Assembly: GCA_013297875.1 (NCBI GenBank)
Contig: JAAFIW010000019.1
Span: forward strand, 1 to 64,000
Source: Comamonadaceae bacterium
GTDB taxonomy: Bacteria > Pseudomonadota > Gammaproteobacteria > Burkholderiales > Burkholderiaceae_C
Direction: 5' to 3'
DNA length: 64,000 bases
Part shown: one piece after another, positions 19,378 through 29,759 of the stretch
Layout of the letters: each line of letters begins with the position of its first letter
Numbering within the stretch: the first letter of the stretch is position 1
The notes under the pieces: generated by a model
Told to the model about the DNA's origin: nothing
Database searches by the model: none
Seen by the model: the letters and a program-made list of their open reading frames with translations, nothing else
Translations under genes and position numbers: made by a program

Positions 19378-20697
19378 ATGACTTACAACCCTGAACCTTC
19401 CGCTCACCAAGGCGCTGCTGAAGCTGCCATCACTTGGTTGTCCACTTTGCACCGCAAGGGCTGGCACAACGCATTCATGAATTTAGTCAATGAGTTGCTT
19501 TTAGAAGAGGAGCGCCAAAGGCTCACAGCACTGGATTCACAGGTCATCCAGAGTATTGAAATCAACTTGAACGACTGGCTGCTGGCCGAGGGTGATATCC
19601 ATGCCCGTGGCGGCATCCGACGGATCAACGATTACGTGCTCAGCCCTTCGGGGCCTCGCCTGAATGCCGCCCAACGCGACTGGCTGCAACAGTTGGGCCA
19701 ACGACCACTGCGCCTGTATGACGTGACAGATGTGGTACTAGGTCAACAAATGACGCTGTGTGATGCACTGGACAAAGAAGCAGAACCGATCGTTGTGCGC
19801 GAGCGATCTGGCACCCAAAATTTGAAGCCAGGCGAGTTGCTGGGTTGCCGCATCCTGCGCGTGGGAGATCATTTTCAAATGTCAGGGTCGGGTTACTTGT
19901 TCACGCTACTGACGGGGCCGAGAGCGATCGCTTTGGTGCGTCAGCAGCAGCAAGCGCTTGGCCAGCAGTTGGATGCGCCCAGAAAAATGGGCTTGCTGAT
20001 CATGGTTGAATGGCTACAGCATTGGCTGAAACCGGCACCCATGCCAACGGTGATTGACCATTATTCGGGCGAGCCGATGAAGATGATCACCGACCGTTAC
20101 CGTGTCAACGACGAGGTGGCGCTGGCGCAGGCACTGGCCAGCCAGAGCGATGTGGAGGGCAACCGGCAAGAGGGCTGGTCACGCATCATGAATTGCACGG
20201 ATGGACAGTTACGCTCAAGCGTGCATCTGAATCCCGGGGAAAAGGCCGACCAGATCGAACTGTTTTATAGAACGCAAGCTTATGCCGACGAGGGTCGGGT
20301 GTGGTTTGAGGCGCTGGTGGGCGCGAGCGCCACCTTCGTCAAGCGACAGGTGCAGGAGACTGCGGATGCAATGGCCCGATCCCACAAGCAAGCTGACAGG
20401 GAATCGTCCAAAAAAGGCAAATCATCGTCTGGATTGCCTCCCGAGTTGGATGCCGCCGCCCTGTCGCAAATGATGACCGAAGTCATCCATAACACCTATG
20501 CCAACTGGGCCGATGAACCGATTCCCGCGCTAGATCACAAAACACCACGCCAGGCCATCAAAACATCCACCGGCCTGGAGCGAGTGAAGGGTTTATTGCG
20601 GAGCTACGAGGCAAATGAAGCATCACAGGCAAGGCAACAGAATCGCACGGAGATTTCGTATGATTTTTTGTGGGCGGCGCTTGGAATACCACGATAG
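19378..20697 (+). CDS. hypothetical protein with a C-terminal PALDHKTPRQA motif
   Basis: The 439-residue soluble protein is not confidently recognised. The N-terminal part looks helical (LVNELLLEEERQRLTALDSQ), the middle contains LKPGELLGCRILRVGDHFQM, and a charged low-complexity stretch (KQADRESSKKGKSSSG) precedes a C-terminal block WADEPIPALDHKTPRQAIKT followed by helices. The last block resembles segments seen at the C-terminus of some SEC-C and MbcA/Xre-type proteins, but the link is weak. It stands alone with long flanking non-coding sequence and no neighbours that suggest a function. Confidence 0.6.
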   Translation: MTYNPEPSAHQGAAEAAITWLSTLHRKGWHNAFMNLVNELLLEEERQRLTALDSQVIQSIEINLNDWLLAEGDIHARGGIRRINDYVLSPSGPRLNAAQRDWLQQLGQRPLRLYDVTDVVLGQQMTLCDALDKEAEPIVVRERSGTQNLKPGELLGCRILRVGDHFQMSGSGYLFTLLTGPRAIALVRQQQQALGQQLDAPRKMGLLIMVEWLQHWLKPAPMPTVIDHYSGEPMKMITDRYRVNDEVALAQALASQSDVEGNRQEGWSRIMNCTDGQLRSSVHLNPGEKADQIELFYRTQAYADEGRVWFEALVGASATFVKRQVQETADAMARSHKQADRESSKKGKSSSGLPPELDAAALSQMMTEVIHNTYANWADEPIPALDHKTPRQAIKTSTGLERVKGLLRSYEANEASQARQQNRTEISYDFLWAALGIPR

Positions 20698-21018
20698 CTT
20701 GCGGAGCTTCTCCAGTAACCCCCGGTGCCGATGGTTCCTATGATCCTAGAAACAGCAGTTGATCGCTTATCCCAGTCACTATTTTCAATGAAATCAAACA
20801 CTTGTAGCGTTGGGCGACCTCACCAGTTGGGTGAGAACGCTACGCGCCCGATTGAGCCGCCCTGGCGTGTGCTAGCGGCGTTGCTCCTCCTAGCAGGCAA
20901 GAGCCTGCGTCGTCGTCACGCCTTGCCAGCCCACCCCATGACGACCCACTCGGGCGCGTCCAACTGCTATTTCTAGGATGATCGACCTCATACCGCAGCC
21001 CGACCCAACAGGAACCCC
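20698..21018. other. non-coding gap with a stem-loop
   Basis: No supported gene. A nested stem-loop lies at 20805-20842: TAGCGTT (20805-20811) pairs AACGCTA (20836-20842), and inside it CTCACC (20819-20824) pairs GGTGAG (20830-20835) around a short loop. No T-run follows, so it is not a typical intrinsic terminator. The rest holds nothing I can name. Confidence 0.5.
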
Positions 21019-21963
21019 ATGACCGCTACCAACCGCGTCCTCGCCCACATCGGCACCCGCTACCCCATCGTGCAAGCGCCCATGGGCTGGATTGCTCGGT
21101 CACAGCTGGCCAGCGCGGTGTCGCGCGCGGGTGGTTTGGGCGTGATTGAAACCTCGTCGGGCGAAACGGAAAACTGTAAAGCAGAGATTGCCAAGATGAC
21201 AGCACTGGGTTTGCCGTTTGGCGTGAACCTGCCGATTCGCTTTTTGAAAGACGACGCGATGCTGCGCTTTGTCTGCGACAGCGGGGTGCGCTTTGTGACC
21301 ACCTCGGCCGGCAGCCCGGCCAAGTTTGTCAAGCCGCTGCAAGACGCAGGCATCACCGTCTACCACGCGGTGCCCACGGTAGATGCAGCACTGAAATGTG
21401 TGGATGCGGGCATTGACGGCCTGGTGGTGGAAGGCGCTGAAGGCGGCGGCTTCAAGAACCCGGAAGAGGTGTCTACGCTGGTGCTGCTGCAGGCCATTCG
21501 TGCGAAGGTGGATGTGCCGCTGATTGCCGCCGGTGGCATTTGCGATGGCCGGGGCATGGCGGCGGCGTTTGCGCTGGGGGCTGAGGGCATTCAAATGGGC
21601 TCGCGCTTTGTCAGCAGCGCCGAAAGCCCGGTACATGTCAATTACAAAAACGCGATGGTCAATGCCAAGGAAACCGGCACCTGGGTGCTGAACAAAAAGT
21701 CCACCCCATGCATTCGCTCACTCAAATCGCAGCGCACCCAAGCCATTTACGACGAAGGCCTGATGCCGCCCGACGCGCTGGCCGGCATTCAACGCCTGTA
21801 CTTTGACGGCGACATGGAAGCCGCGCCCGCGCTGGCAGGCCAGACCGTGGGGCTGATTGACGAAATCAAAACCGCACAACAAATCATTGACGACACGGTG
21901 GCCCAGTTTTTTGAGATCACGGCACGTATGGGCAGGCTGGCGCAGGCGCGCTCATTTGGCTAG
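21019..21963 (+). CDS. nitronate monooxygenase (2-nitropropane dioxygenase family)
   Basis: A 314-residue FMN-dependent TIM-barrel protein: YPIVQAPMGWI at the start, GLPFGVNLPIR, VVEGAEGGGFKN (residues about 136-147) and the flavin phosphate-binding AAGGICDGRGMAAAFALGAEG. The family oxidises alkyl nitronates; some members are FabK enoyl reductases, which cannot be excluded. It stands alone. Confidence 0.85.
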   Translation: MTATNRVLAHIGTRYPIVQAPMGWIARSQLASAVSRAGGLGVIETSSGETENCKAEIAKMTALGLPFGVNLPIRFLKDDAMLRFVCDSGVRFVTTSAGSPAKFVKPLQDAGITVYHAVPTVDAALKCVDAGIDGLVVEGAEGGGFKNPEEVSTLVLLQAIRAKVDVPLIAAGGICDGRGMAAAFALGAEGIQMGSRFVSSAESPVHVNYKNAMVNAKETGTWVLNKKSTPCIRSLKSQRTQAIYDEGLMPPDALAGIQRLYFDGDMEAAPALAGQTVGLIDEIKTAQQIIDDTVAQFFEITARMGRLAQARSFG

Positions 21964-22008
21964 CATGGCTCTTTTTTTGATCAGAAACGGGTTTTGTGCA
22001 ATCCAGGA

Positions 22009-22042
22009 GCGCTCAAGCAGCTACTTTTTTAGTAGCAAATAC
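22009..22042 (+). repeat. CAAGCAGCTAT palindromic repeat, intergenic
   Basis: CGCTCAAGCAGCTACTTTTT then TAGTAGCAAATACCTG: a forward copy in the convergent gap between the monooxygenase and the DUF1178 gene. Confidence 0.8.
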
Positions 22043-22049
22043 CTGACGC

Positions 22050-22538
22050 TCAATGCAAGCGGCCTTTGAGTGCCACCGGCAGGGGAAGCGGCATCACGGG
22101 GATGCCTTCATCCAGCAGTTGCAGGGCCTCGTCCGTGGTGGCGTGGCCGCGAATCTGGCGGTGGTCGGTTTCGCCGTAGTGCATGCGGCGCGCCTCGTCG
22201 GCAAATTGCTCGCCCACGTCTTCGGTGTTGGCCAGCACCTCGCGCACCATGTGCAGCCAACGGGCCTGCTGCTCGGCAGATGGGGGCTCCAGCGGCGCGG
22301 GTGGGGCATGGGGCTCTGCGATGGCCAGCGCGTTTGTCTGCGCTGGCGCGATTGGGCTGTCAGCTGGTTGCGCACCTAAATTCAGGCGCGGCGCGCTGAG
22401 CATTTTTTTGATGCCGGTGTCGCCACACAACGGGCACGCCACCAGGCTGCGGGCCAGCTGGCCTTGAAAGTCGTCTTCCGAGCCAAACCAGCCCTCAAAG
22501 CGATGGCCGTGACCGCATTGCAGATCCAGAACTTTCAT
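22050..22538 (-). CDS. DUF1178 family protein
   Basis: A 162-residue protein whose N-terminus MKVLDLQCGHGHRFEGWF and CPLCGD pair define DUF1178, a small family with a zinc-ribbon-like pair of Cys/His sites. A Pro/Ala-rich linker (residues about 60-85) precedes a conserved helical C-terminus (EDVGEQFADEARRMHYGE; DEALQLLDEGIPVMPLPLP). The ATG at 22538 starts the family consensus. Function is unknown. It follows the NUDIX gene by 19 bp and ends the nuo-linked gene string. Confidence 0.85.
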   Translation of the reverse strand: MKVLDLQCGHGHRFEGWFGSEDDFQGQLARSLVACPLCGDTGIKKMLSAPRLNLGAQPADSPIAPAQTNALAIAEPHAPPAPLEPPSAEQQARWLHMVREVLANTEDVGEQFADEARRMHYGETDHRQIRGHATTDEALQLLDEGIPVMPLPLPVALKGRLH

Positions 22539-22557
22539 GCTGGCACCGCGCACGTCA

Positions 22558-23145
22558 TCAGACCACCTGCCAATCCAGCGTCCACACACCTGCAAGGATG
22601 TTTTGCAACCACAGGGCACCTGTGAGGGTTTTACCGTCGGTGACTTCACCACTGTGGCACCACCGCATGAGCTGCTCGGGTGTAGAGGTGAACACGTCGA
22701 GAAACTCGCCGTCGTCCAGCTTGCGCTCGGTGAGGGTGAGGCCACGCGCAAACCAGATGTCAATGAACTCGGTGGAATAGGAGATGCCGGGGTTGAGCTT
22801 GCCCGCGCGGGCCCATTCGCGTGCCACGTAGCCCGTCTCTTCCAGCAACTCGCGCTGGGCGCAGGCCAGAGCGCCCTCACCGGCGTCCAGCTTGCCGGCG
22901 GGAAACTCAATCATGGCCTGCTGCATGGGGTAGCGATACTGGCGCTCCAGCACCACCTGGCCATCGTCCAGCAAGGCAATCACCATGACCGCCCCAGGAT
23001 GAACGACAAATTCACGCGTGGTCAGCTTGCCATTGGGCAGGCGCACGGTGTCGCGCATCACGTGTAGGAAATGACCTTTCAAGGCCACTTCCGACGTGGT
23101 TTTGACTTCGGTCAGATGGGGAAAAAGATCGGTGGAATCTGTCAC
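22558..23145 (-). CDS. NUDIX hydrolase, ADP-ribose pyrophosphatase type
   Basis: The 195-residue protein contains a complete Nudix box, GKLDAGEGALACAQRELLEE plus TG (Gx5Ex7REUxEExGU), at about residues 81-103, preceded by ERQYRYPMQQAMIEFPAG, typical of the NudF/ADP-ribose pyrophosphatase subgroup. Start is GTG at 23145. It lies 12 bp after the DUF2818 gene, in the string downstream of nuoN, an arrangement usual in Burkholderiales. Confidence 0.9.
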   Translation of the reverse strand: MTDSTDLFPHLTEVKTTSEVALKGHFLHVMRDTVRLPNGKLTTREFVVHPGAVMVIALLDDGQVVLERQYRYPMQQAMIEFPAGKLDAGEGALACAQRELLEETGYVAREWARAGKLNPGISYSTEFIDIWFARGLTLTERKLDDGEFLDVFTSTPEQLMRWCHSGEVTDGKTLTGALWLQNILAGVWTLDWQVV

Positions 23146-23157
23146 GGTGTGGCGTTT

Positions 23158-23463
23158 TCAGGAACGGTGTTTGAGCAGGTAGCGGTAAACAAAACCGGGG
23201 AAAGCCAGCGTGATGAAGAGCGCGGCCGTGATCGCATAAAACTCCCAGCGCTGCGGTGCAATCTGCCCCGCCCGCTGCTCCAGCGCCAGGCCTAGCAACC
23301 CGACCAGAAAATACATCACCACCAGCTCGGCCAGGCGCACCCACAGGCTTTTGGATGCTGCCAGCGGTATCAGGCCCAGCAAGCGTTGGTTCGCCACAAA
23401 TGGCAGGTTGGCCAGAACCAGTGCCGCAACAACCACCAACCAGATAGAGACGGTTTGCGACAC
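23158..23463 (-). CDS. DUF2818 family membrane protein
   Basis: A 101-residue protein with about three membrane segments (IWLVVVAALVLANLPF; LAELVVMYFLVGLLGLAL; ITAALFITLAFPGFVYRYLL). I recognise it as the DUF2818 protein usually found directly downstream of nuoN in Burkholderiales. GTG start at 23463, 27 bp after nuoN. Role unknown; the position suggests co-expression with complex I. Confidence 0.8.
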   Translation of the reverse strand: MSQTVSIWLVVVAALVLANLPFVANQRLLGLIPLAASKSLWVRLAELVVMYFLVGLLGLALEQRAGQIAPQRWEFYAITAALFITLAFPGFVYRYLLKHRS

Positions 23464-23490
23464 AAGCAGATCAGAATGAAGGCCAGGGCT

Positions 23491-24978
23491 TCAGTTATTG
23501 AGCAGCTTGCCGATGGCGTTCAGGCACAGACCCATCAGGCCACCCGGCAGCAGGCCCAGCACCAGAATCAGGGCTGCGTTGGCGACCAGCACGGCCCGCA
23601 CCTCAACCGGTGCCACCACCGTGCTGGCGGTAATAGGTTCGTCAAAGTACATGACTTTGACCACCCGCAGGTAGTAAAACGCGCCCACCAGGGACATCAA
23701 CACCGCAAAGATCGCAACGCCGATGTACAGGCTGGAGCCTGAGGAGATCAGCGCTTGCAGCACCGACAGCTTGGCAAAAAAGCCCACCAGTGGCGGGATG
23801 CCGGCCAGCGAGAACATGCACACGGCCATCACACCGGCATACAAGGGGCTGCGCTGGTTCAGGCCGGCAAAGTCAGAAATTTCCTCGCTCTCAAACCCTT
23901 CGCGGGCCAGCAGCAAGATGACGCCAAAGGTCGCCAGCGTGGTCAGCACATAGGTGATGACGTAGAACATCGATGCGCTATAGGCACTGGATGCCGACAG
24001 CGTGTTGCCATTGACCACGCCCGACATCAGGCCCAGCAGCACAAAACCCATTTGCGAAATGGTGGAGTAAGCCAGCATGCGCTTGATGTTGCTTTGCGCA
24101 ATGGCGGCCAGGTTACCCACCAGCAAAGAGGCAATGGCCAGAAAAGCCAGCATTTGCTGCCAGTCGATGGCCAGTGGCAGCAGCCCGTCCACCAGCAGTC
24201 GCATACAGATGGCAAACGCAGCCAGCTTGGGCGCAGCACCAATCATCAACGTCACTGAGGTGGGTGCGCCCTGGTACACATCGGGCACCCACATATGAAA
24301 CGGCACCACGCCCAGCTTGAAGCCCAGGCCGGCCACCACAAACACCAGGCCGAACACCAACACCTGGTGATCCACTTTGCGGCTGGCAATGGCTTTGATG
24401 ACCTCGCCCAGATCCATCGAGCCTGTGGCACCGTACAACATGGACAAGCCGTACAACAGGAAGCCACTGGCCAGCGCACCCAGCACAAAGTACTTCATGG
24501 CCGCCTCTGTGGCGGTGGCGTCATCTCGGCGCAGGGCCACCAGCGCGTAGCTGCACAAGGTCAGCAACTCCAGACCCAGATAAATCACCAGAAAGTTGTT
24601 GCCGGAGATCATCACAAACATGCCCAGCAGGGCAAACAGTGACAGGGTGAACATTTCGCCACCACCCAACATGCCGCGATCGGCCGCATAGGGCCTGCCA
24701 TACACCACCGTCACCAACACCGCCAGCGATGCAAAACACTTGAGCCAATGGCCCATCGGGTCGCTGATGACCATGCCGCCAAAGGCCTCGTAGCTGGTAT
24801 CGCCTGAAGCATACAAACCGTGCAGCAGGGCCAGCGCAGCCAGCGTGCCAATGGTCAACATAAAGGTCAGCGTGCGGCGGGGGCTCTTGACGCCCAGGTC
24901 TACCAGCAAAATAACGCAGGCCATCACCAGCAACAACAGCTCGGGGTAGATGGCGATCCAGCTGATTTTCTCGATCAT
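23491..24978 (-). CDS. nuoN: NADH-quinone oxidoreductase subunit N
   Basis: A 495-residue antiporter-like proton-channel subunit with about 14 membrane helices ([55 protein letters not shown]). It is the last nuo gene, 34 bp after nuoM. The length is normal. Confidence 0.96.
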   Translation of the reverse strand: MIEKISWIAIYPELLLLVMACVILLVDLGVKSPRRTLTFMLTIGTLAALALLHGLYASGDTSYEAFGGMVISDPMGHWLKCFASLAVLVTVVYGRPYAADRGMLGGGEMFTLSLFALLGMFVMISGNNFLVIYLGLELLTLCSYALVALRRDDATATEAAMKYFVLGALASGFLLYGLSMLYGATGSMDLGEVIKAIASRKVDHQVLVFGLVFVVAGLGFKLGVVPFHMWVPDVYQGAPTSVTLMIGAAPKLAAFAICMRLLVDGLLPLAIDWQQMLAFLAIASLLVGNLAAIAQSNIKRMLAYSTISQMGFVLLGLMSGVVNGNTLSASSAYSASMFYVITYVLTTLATFGVILLLAREGFESEEISDFAGLNQRSPLYAGVMAVCMFSLAGIPPLVGFFAKLSVLQALISSGSSLYIGVAIFAVLMSLVGAFYYLRVVKVMYFDEPITASTVVAPVEVRAVLVANAALILVLGLLPGGLMGLCLNAIGKLLNN

Positions 24979-25012
24979 TGTTGTTCTCTTCGGTTTTCGT
25001 TTGTTTGAGCGC

Positions 25013-26488
25013 TTACTGCAACTTGCTCATCGCCACATGGCTGAGCAACTGCCCCACTGAGGCGTTCATCACGTCGGTAAATGGCTTGGGGTATACACCC
25101 ATCCACAGCACAGCCGCAGCCAGCAAGGCCAGCATGAGGAATTCGCGGCTGTTGATATCGGAAAGATCCTTCACATCGTCGTTGGCCACGGGCCCCAGGT
25201 ACACGCGCTTGTACATCCACAAGCTGTAGGCCGCGCCAAAGATCAAGGCGGTTGCAGCAGCAAAACCGAGCCAGAAATTGGCTTTGACGGCACCCAGAAT
25301 TACCATCCATTCGCCCACAAAACCCGCCGTGGCCGGCAAGCCGCAATTGGCCATGACGAAGAACAAGGCAAATGCACTGAATACCGGCATGGTGTTGACC
25401 ACGCCGCCATAGCTGGCAATGTTGCGTGAGTGAACACGGTCATACAGCACGCCAATGCACAGGAACATGGCCCCCGACACGAAACCATGCGCAATCATTT
25501 GCACCAGGCCACCGGACACGCCCAGGTCGTTGAAAATGAAGAAGCCCAGGGTGACGAAACCCATGTGCGCCACCGATGAGTAGGCCACCAGCTTTTTCAT
25601 GTCGGTCTGTACCATGGCCACCAGACCCACATAAATCACGGCAATCAGCGACAAGGCAATCATCAACCAGGCCCACTCATGCGCCGCATCTGGCGCAATC
25701 GGCATGGAAAAGCGCAAAAAGCCATAGGCCCCGAGCTTGAGCATGATGGCTGCCAGCACGGCGGAGCCGCCAGTGGGCGCTTCCACGTGCACGTCAGGCA
25801 GCCAGGTGTGCACAGGCCACATCGGCACCTTGACCGCAAATGCCGCAAAGAACGCAAAGAACAGCAGGGTTTGAGCCGCTCCACTCAAGGGAAGCTTGTG
25901 CCAGGTCAGGATATCGAAACTGCCGCCCGATTTGTTGTAGAGATAAATCAGCGCCACCAGCATCAGCAAGGAGCCCAGCAAGGTGTACAGGAAGAACTTG
26001 AAAGCGGCATAAATCTTATTGGGCCCACCCCAGATACCAATGATGAGGTACATGGGGATCAAGGTCGCTTCAAAAAACACATAGAACAGCATGCCGTCGA
26101 GTGCGCAGAACACACCAATCATCAAGCCGCTCAAGATCAAAAACGCGCCCATGTACTGGTTCACGCGCTCGGTGATCACTTCCCAGGCCGAGATCACCAC
26201 GATCACCGTCATGAAGGCCGTGAGCGGGATAAACCAGAAGGAGATGCCGTCGATGCCCAGGTGGTAATGAATGTTGAAGCGCTCAATCCACGGCAGCTTT
26301 TCAACGAACTGCATGCTTGCAGAGTCGACCTGAAAGCCGGTGTAAATGGGCAAGGTGAACAGTAAACTGACCACTGCACCGACCAGCGCCAGCCAGCGAA
26401 CGGCGTGCGCCTGGTCGTCGCGCCCCAGGGCCAGCAAGACCAGGCCAAAAAATATCGGGGTCCAGATGGCAAGACTCAGCAATCCCAT
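25013..26488 (-). CDS. nuoM: NADH-quinone oxidoreductase subunit M
   Basis: A 491-residue antiporter-like subunit of complex I ([39 protein letters not shown]). The ATG at 26488 is preceded by GGAGAAC and starts the usual MGLLSLAIW sequence; 23 codons upstream are open but unlike the family. It lies 97 bp after nuoL. Confidence 0.96.
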   Translation of the reverse strand: MGLLSLAIWTPIFFGLVLLALGRDDQAHAVRWLALVGAVVSLLFTLPIYTGFQVDSASMQFVEKLPWIERFNIHYHLGIDGISFWFIPLTAFMTVIVVISAWEVITERVNQYMGAFLILSGLMIGVFCALDGMLFYVFFEATLIPMYLIIGIWGGPNKIYAAFKFFLYTLLGSLLMLVALIYLYNKSGGSFDILTWHKLPLSGAAQTLLFFAFFAAFAVKVPMWPVHTWLPDVHVEAPTGGSAVLAAIMLKLGAYGFLRFSMPIAPDAAHEWAWLMIALSLIAVIYVGLVAMVQTDMKKLVAYSSVAHMGFVTLGFFIFNDLGVSGGLVQMIAHGFVSGAMFLCIGVLYDRVHSRNIASYGGVVNTMPVFSAFALFFVMANCGLPATAGFVGEWMVILGAVKANFWLGFAAATALIFGAAYSLWMYKRVYLGPVANDDVKDLSDINSREFLMLALLAAAVLWMGVYPKPFTDVMNASVGQLLSHVAMSKLQ

Positions 26489-26585
26489 TTTTATTGTTCT
26501 CCAGATGACGAGATGACACCGACCTTGTCGGGCATGACAGATGACAGAGACACCCAAGGCATGGGGTGATCAAAGCAAAGCAAAG

Positions 26586-28640
26586 TCACTGTGCGCCCCC
26601 GATGCGAGCCAACAACGCCATCAGTGAAGGCCAGCTCACGAAATAGGTCATCAAGGCAAACACGCCCAGCAGCATGACCAGCGCATAGTGGTACAGGTAA
26701 CCGGTCTGGAACCAACGCACGATGCCGGAGAACCAGCCGACCAGCTTCCACGAGCCGTTGACAATGCCACCGTCAATCAAGGCCTGGTCACCGCCTTTCC
26801 ACAAGCCGGTGCCCAGCAGGCGCGCGCCACGGGCCAGCACGTTTTCGTTGAACCAGTCCATGTAGTACTTGTTTTCCAGCAGGGTGTGCAGCGGCTGGAC
26901 ATAGGTCTGGATTTTGGCGGGCAGCGCCGGGTTCACGATGTACAGGTAGTAGGCCAGCGCCACGCCACCAACAGCCAGCCAGAACGGCGCTGCGGTCAGG
27001 CCGTGCACGGCCAGTTGCAGCGGGCCATGCCACTCGGCGCGCAACACAGCCATGGCTTTGTGGATCTCGGTGTTCACGAAGATCGCATCTTTGAAAAGGT
27101 CACCAAACAACATCGGGCCAATCGTCATGTAGCCAATGACCACGGACGGCACAGCCAGTAACAACAAGGGTGCTGTGACCACCCAAGGCGACTCATGCGG
27201 CTTTTCACCATGACCATGGTGATCGTCGTGGTGATCGCCATGGTGTGCATCGGGGTTCTGGTCGTAGCGCTCTGGGCCGTGAAACACCAGGAAGTACATG
27301 CGGAATGAATAAAACGCGGTGACAAACACACCGGCCAGCACGGCAAAGTACGCAAAACCGGCACCCGGCAAGGTGCTGGCGTGAATCGCCACAATGATTT
27401 CGTCTTTGGAATAGAACCCTGAGAACAGCGGTGTGCCGATCAGTGCGAGCGAGCCCAGCAAGGCCGTGATCCAGGTCATGGGCATGTACTTGCGCAAGCC
27501 GCCCATGTAACGAATGTCCTGGTTGTGGTGCACGCCCATGATGACCGAGCCTGCGGCCAAAAACAGCAGCGCTTTGAAGAAGGCATGGGTCATCAGGTGA
27601 AACACCGCGACTGAATAAGCCGATGCGCCTAGCGCCACCGTCATATAACCCAACTGTGAGAGCGTGGAATACGCCACCACGCGTTTGATGTCGTTTTGAA
27701 TAATGCCCATAAAGCCCATGAACAAGGCGGTGATGGCACCAATAACCATAATGAAGCTGAGTGCGGTATCACTCAATTCAAACAGCGGCGACATACGCGC
27801 GACCATGAAGATGCCAGCAGTGACCATCGTCGCCGCATGAATCAGCGCCGAAATCGGGGTGGGGCCTTCCATGGAATCAGGCAACCAGACATGCAGCGGA
27901 AATTGCGCGCTCTTGCCCATGGCACCAATGAACAGGCAAATGCAGATGACGGTAATCATCATCCAGTCGGTGCCCGGAAAACTCAATTTAGCCAGCTCAC
28001 CGCTCTTGGCAAAGGCCTCGCTGTAGTTGAGCGTGCCCGCATAGGCGGCAATCAGGCCAATACCCAGAATAAAACCAAAGTCACCCACGCGGTTGACCAA
28101 AAACGCCTTCATATTGGCAAACACAGCCGTGGGCTTGTTGTACCAAAAACCAATCAGCAAATAAGAAACCAGGCCAACCGCTTCCCAGCCGAAAAACAGC
28201 TGTAGCATGTTATTGCTCATCACCAGCATCAGCATGCTGAAGGTGAACAGTGAGATATAGGCAAAAAAGCGGTTATAGCCCTCGTCTTCTTCCATGTAGC
28301 CAATGGTGTAAATATGCACCATCAATGAGACGAAAGTGACGACGCACATCATCATCGCCGTCAGGCCATCGACCAGAAAGCCGATTTCCATTTTCAAGCC
28401 ACCCACCACCATCCAGGTGTACAGGGTTTCATTGAAACGGGCACCGTCTGCGACCTTGACCAAGGTCATGGCAGAAATAATGAAAGCGACCAGAACGCCC
28501 AAAATCGTGATCGTGTGTGACAGGCGGCGGCCAATCCAGTTGCCACCGAATTTAGTCCCCAAAACACCGGCCACAATTGCCCCGATCAAAGGCAGCATGG
28601 GCACGGCCAGCAGGGTATTGGCTGAAAGCGTTGCACTCAT
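26586..28640 (-). CDS. nuoL: NADH-quinone oxidoreductase subunit L
   Basis: The 684-residue subunit is the largest antiporter-like subunit, with the long lateral helix at the C-terminus. Typical stretches are FPLHVWLPDSMEGPTPISAL and IKRVVAYSTLSQLGYM. A histidine-rich loop (DAHHGDHHDDHHGHGEK, about residues 472-488) lies between the core and the C-terminal region; such loops vary among species. It starts seven bases after nuoK ends. Confidence 0.96.
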   Translation of the reverse strand: MSATLSANTLLAVPMLPLIGAIVAGVLGTKFGGNWIGRRLSHTITILGVLVAFIISAMTLVKVADGARFNETLYTWMVVGGLKMEIGFLVDGLTAMMMCVVTFVSLMVHIYTIGYMEEDEGYNRFFAYISLFTFSMLMLVMSNNMLQLFFGWEAVGLVSYLLIGFWYNKPTAVFANMKAFLVNRVGDFGFILGIGLIAAYAGTLNYSEAFAKSGELAKLSFPGTDWMMITVICICLFIGAMGKSAQFPLHVWLPDSMEGPTPISALIHAATMVTAGIFMVARMSPLFELSDTALSFIMVIGAITALFMGFMGIIQNDIKRVVAYSTLSQLGYMTVALGASAYSVAVFHLMTHAFFKALLFLAAGSVIMGVHHNQDIRYMGGLRKYMPMTWITALLGSLALIGTPLFSGFYSKDEIIVAIHASTLPGAGFAYFAVLAGVFVTAFYSFRMYFLVFHGPERYDQNPDAHHGDHHDDHHGHGEKPHESPWVVTAPLLLLAVPSVVIGYMTIGPMLFGDLFKDAIFVNTEIHKAMAVLRAEWHGPLQLAVHGLTAAPFWLAVGGVALAYYLYIVNPALPAKIQTYVQPLHTLLENKYYMDWFNENVLARGARLLGTGLWKGGDQALIDGGIVNGSWKLVGWFSGIVRWFQTGYLYHYALVMLLGVFALMTYFVSWPSLMALLARIGGAQ

Positions 28641-28647
28641 ATCGTTC

Positions 28648-28956
28648 TCAGCCCTTCAGCGTATTCAATTCATCCACGTTGATGCTGGATTTGTTTCTGA
28701 ACAAAAGCACCAGAATGGCCAGACCAATGGCAGACTCGGCAGCCGCTACCGTGAGAATAAAAAACACAAACACCTGGCCGTGCATGTCGTCCAGATAATA
28801 AGAAAACGCCACAAAATTCATGTTGACGGCTAGCAGCATTAACTCGATGGCCATCAGCAGCACGATCAGGTTTTTGCGGTTCAAGAAAATGCCGATGACT
28901 GACAGCGCAAACAACATGGCACCCAGCGACAGGTAATGACCTAAGGTGATGCTCAT
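28648..28956 (-). CDS. nuoK: NADH-quinone oxidoreductase subunit K
   Basis: A 102-residue, three-helix membrane subunit with the conserved glutamates of the E-channel in [17 protein letters not shown] and [11 protein letters not shown]. Its ATG overlaps the nuoJ stop by four bases. Confidence 0.96.
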   Translation of the reverse strand: MSITLGHYLSLGAMLFALSVIGIFLNRKNLIVLLMAIELMLLAVNMNFVAFSYYLDDMHGQVFVFFILTVAAAESAIGLAILVLLFRNKSSINVDELNTLKG

Positions 28957-29672
28957 GCTTTTTTCCCCTCGGTTGAAACTGCCGGATTTGAGGCATTTGG
29001 GGCAGCAGCCCTTGCAATGTCTGCTGAAGCAGCTACAGGTTTTGTAGCATCCAGCTTGACCACGCGCATACGATCTGCCGCCTGCACACGCACCTGATCC
29101 GCCGGATCAACGTACTTGCTGTCTTTGCGCTGCCTTAAGGTGAGGGCAATGGCGGCGATGATGGCCACCAACAGCAACACGGCTGCAATTTCCAGGGGAT
29201 AAAGATATTCGGTGTACAGCAGTTTGCCCAGGTCTTTGGTGTTGGAAATCTGCGCAGTGGCTGCCGGCGCGGCACCTGACTGCGCGGCGACCACTTCGGC
29301 CAGGTTGACCTTGACCTTCGGGGGGTCGCGAAATCCGCCCATCAATACGGCGGCCATTTCCAGCGCAATCAACGCGCCAATCGTGCCGGCCAAAGGAAAA
29401 TGTTTCCAGAAGTCTTTGCGCAGACTGTCCATGTTGATGTCCAGCATCATCACAACAAAAAGAAAGAGCACCATGACAGCGCCGACATACACCAGCACAA
29501 GGGTAATGGCCAGAAACTCTGCCTTGAGCAAAATCCAGATCGCTGCAGCCTGGAAAAAGGCCAATACCAAATACAGCGCCGCGTGAACCGGGTTGCGCGC
29601 GGTGATCACGCGAAACGCAGCAAACAGCAAAACTGCTGAGAACAGATAAAAAAAGCCGGTTTTGACATCCAT
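28953..29672 (-). CDS. nuoJ: NADH-quinone oxidoreductase subunit J
   Basis: A 239-residue subunit with five membrane helices ([39 protein letters not shown]). The ATG at 29672 matches the family start ([13 protein letters not shown]). The C-terminal tail holds a copy of the palindromic repeat, encoding [15 protein letters not shown] (29020-29052), beyond the last helix, where an insertion should be tolerated. Confidence 0.95.
   Translation of the reverse strand: MDVKTGFFYLFSAVLLFAAFRVITARNPVHAALYLVLAFFQAAAIWILLKAEFLAITLVLVYVGAVMVLFLFVVMMLDINMDSLRKDFWKHFPLAGTIGALIALEMAAVLMGGFRDPPKVKVNLAEVVAAQSGAAPAATAQISNTKDLGKLLYTEYLYPLEIAAVLLLVAIIAAIALTLRQRKDSKYVDPADQVRVQAADRMRVVKLDATKPVAASADIARAAAPNASNPAVSTEGKKA
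29020..29052 (+). repeat. CAAGCAGCTAT repeat inside nuoJ
   Basis: TCTGCTGAAGCAGCTACAGG then TTTTGTAGCATCC. Translated in the nuoJ frame as PVAASAD, in the soluble C-terminal tail. Confidence 0.75.
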
Positions 29673-29723
29673 AGCGGTGTAATTTTTCGAGTGGCCTGGT
29701 TTGACTGGATTTATTGCGACGCC

Positions 29724-29750
29724 AAACTGCTCAAGCAGCAAATCAGCATT
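29724..29750 (+). repeat. partial CAAGCAGCTAT repeat between nuoJ and nuoI
   Basis: AAACTGCTCAAGCAGCAAAT, only the left half conserved, in the 87-bp nuoI-nuoJ gap. Confidence 0.6.
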
Positions 29751-29759
29751 TCTTTTGAA

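Noticed and set aside
20805-20842. Nested stem-loop considered as a riboswitch for the nitronate monooxygenase
   Set aside because: It is about 180 bp from the start, has no recognised aptamer pattern and no expression platform is visible.
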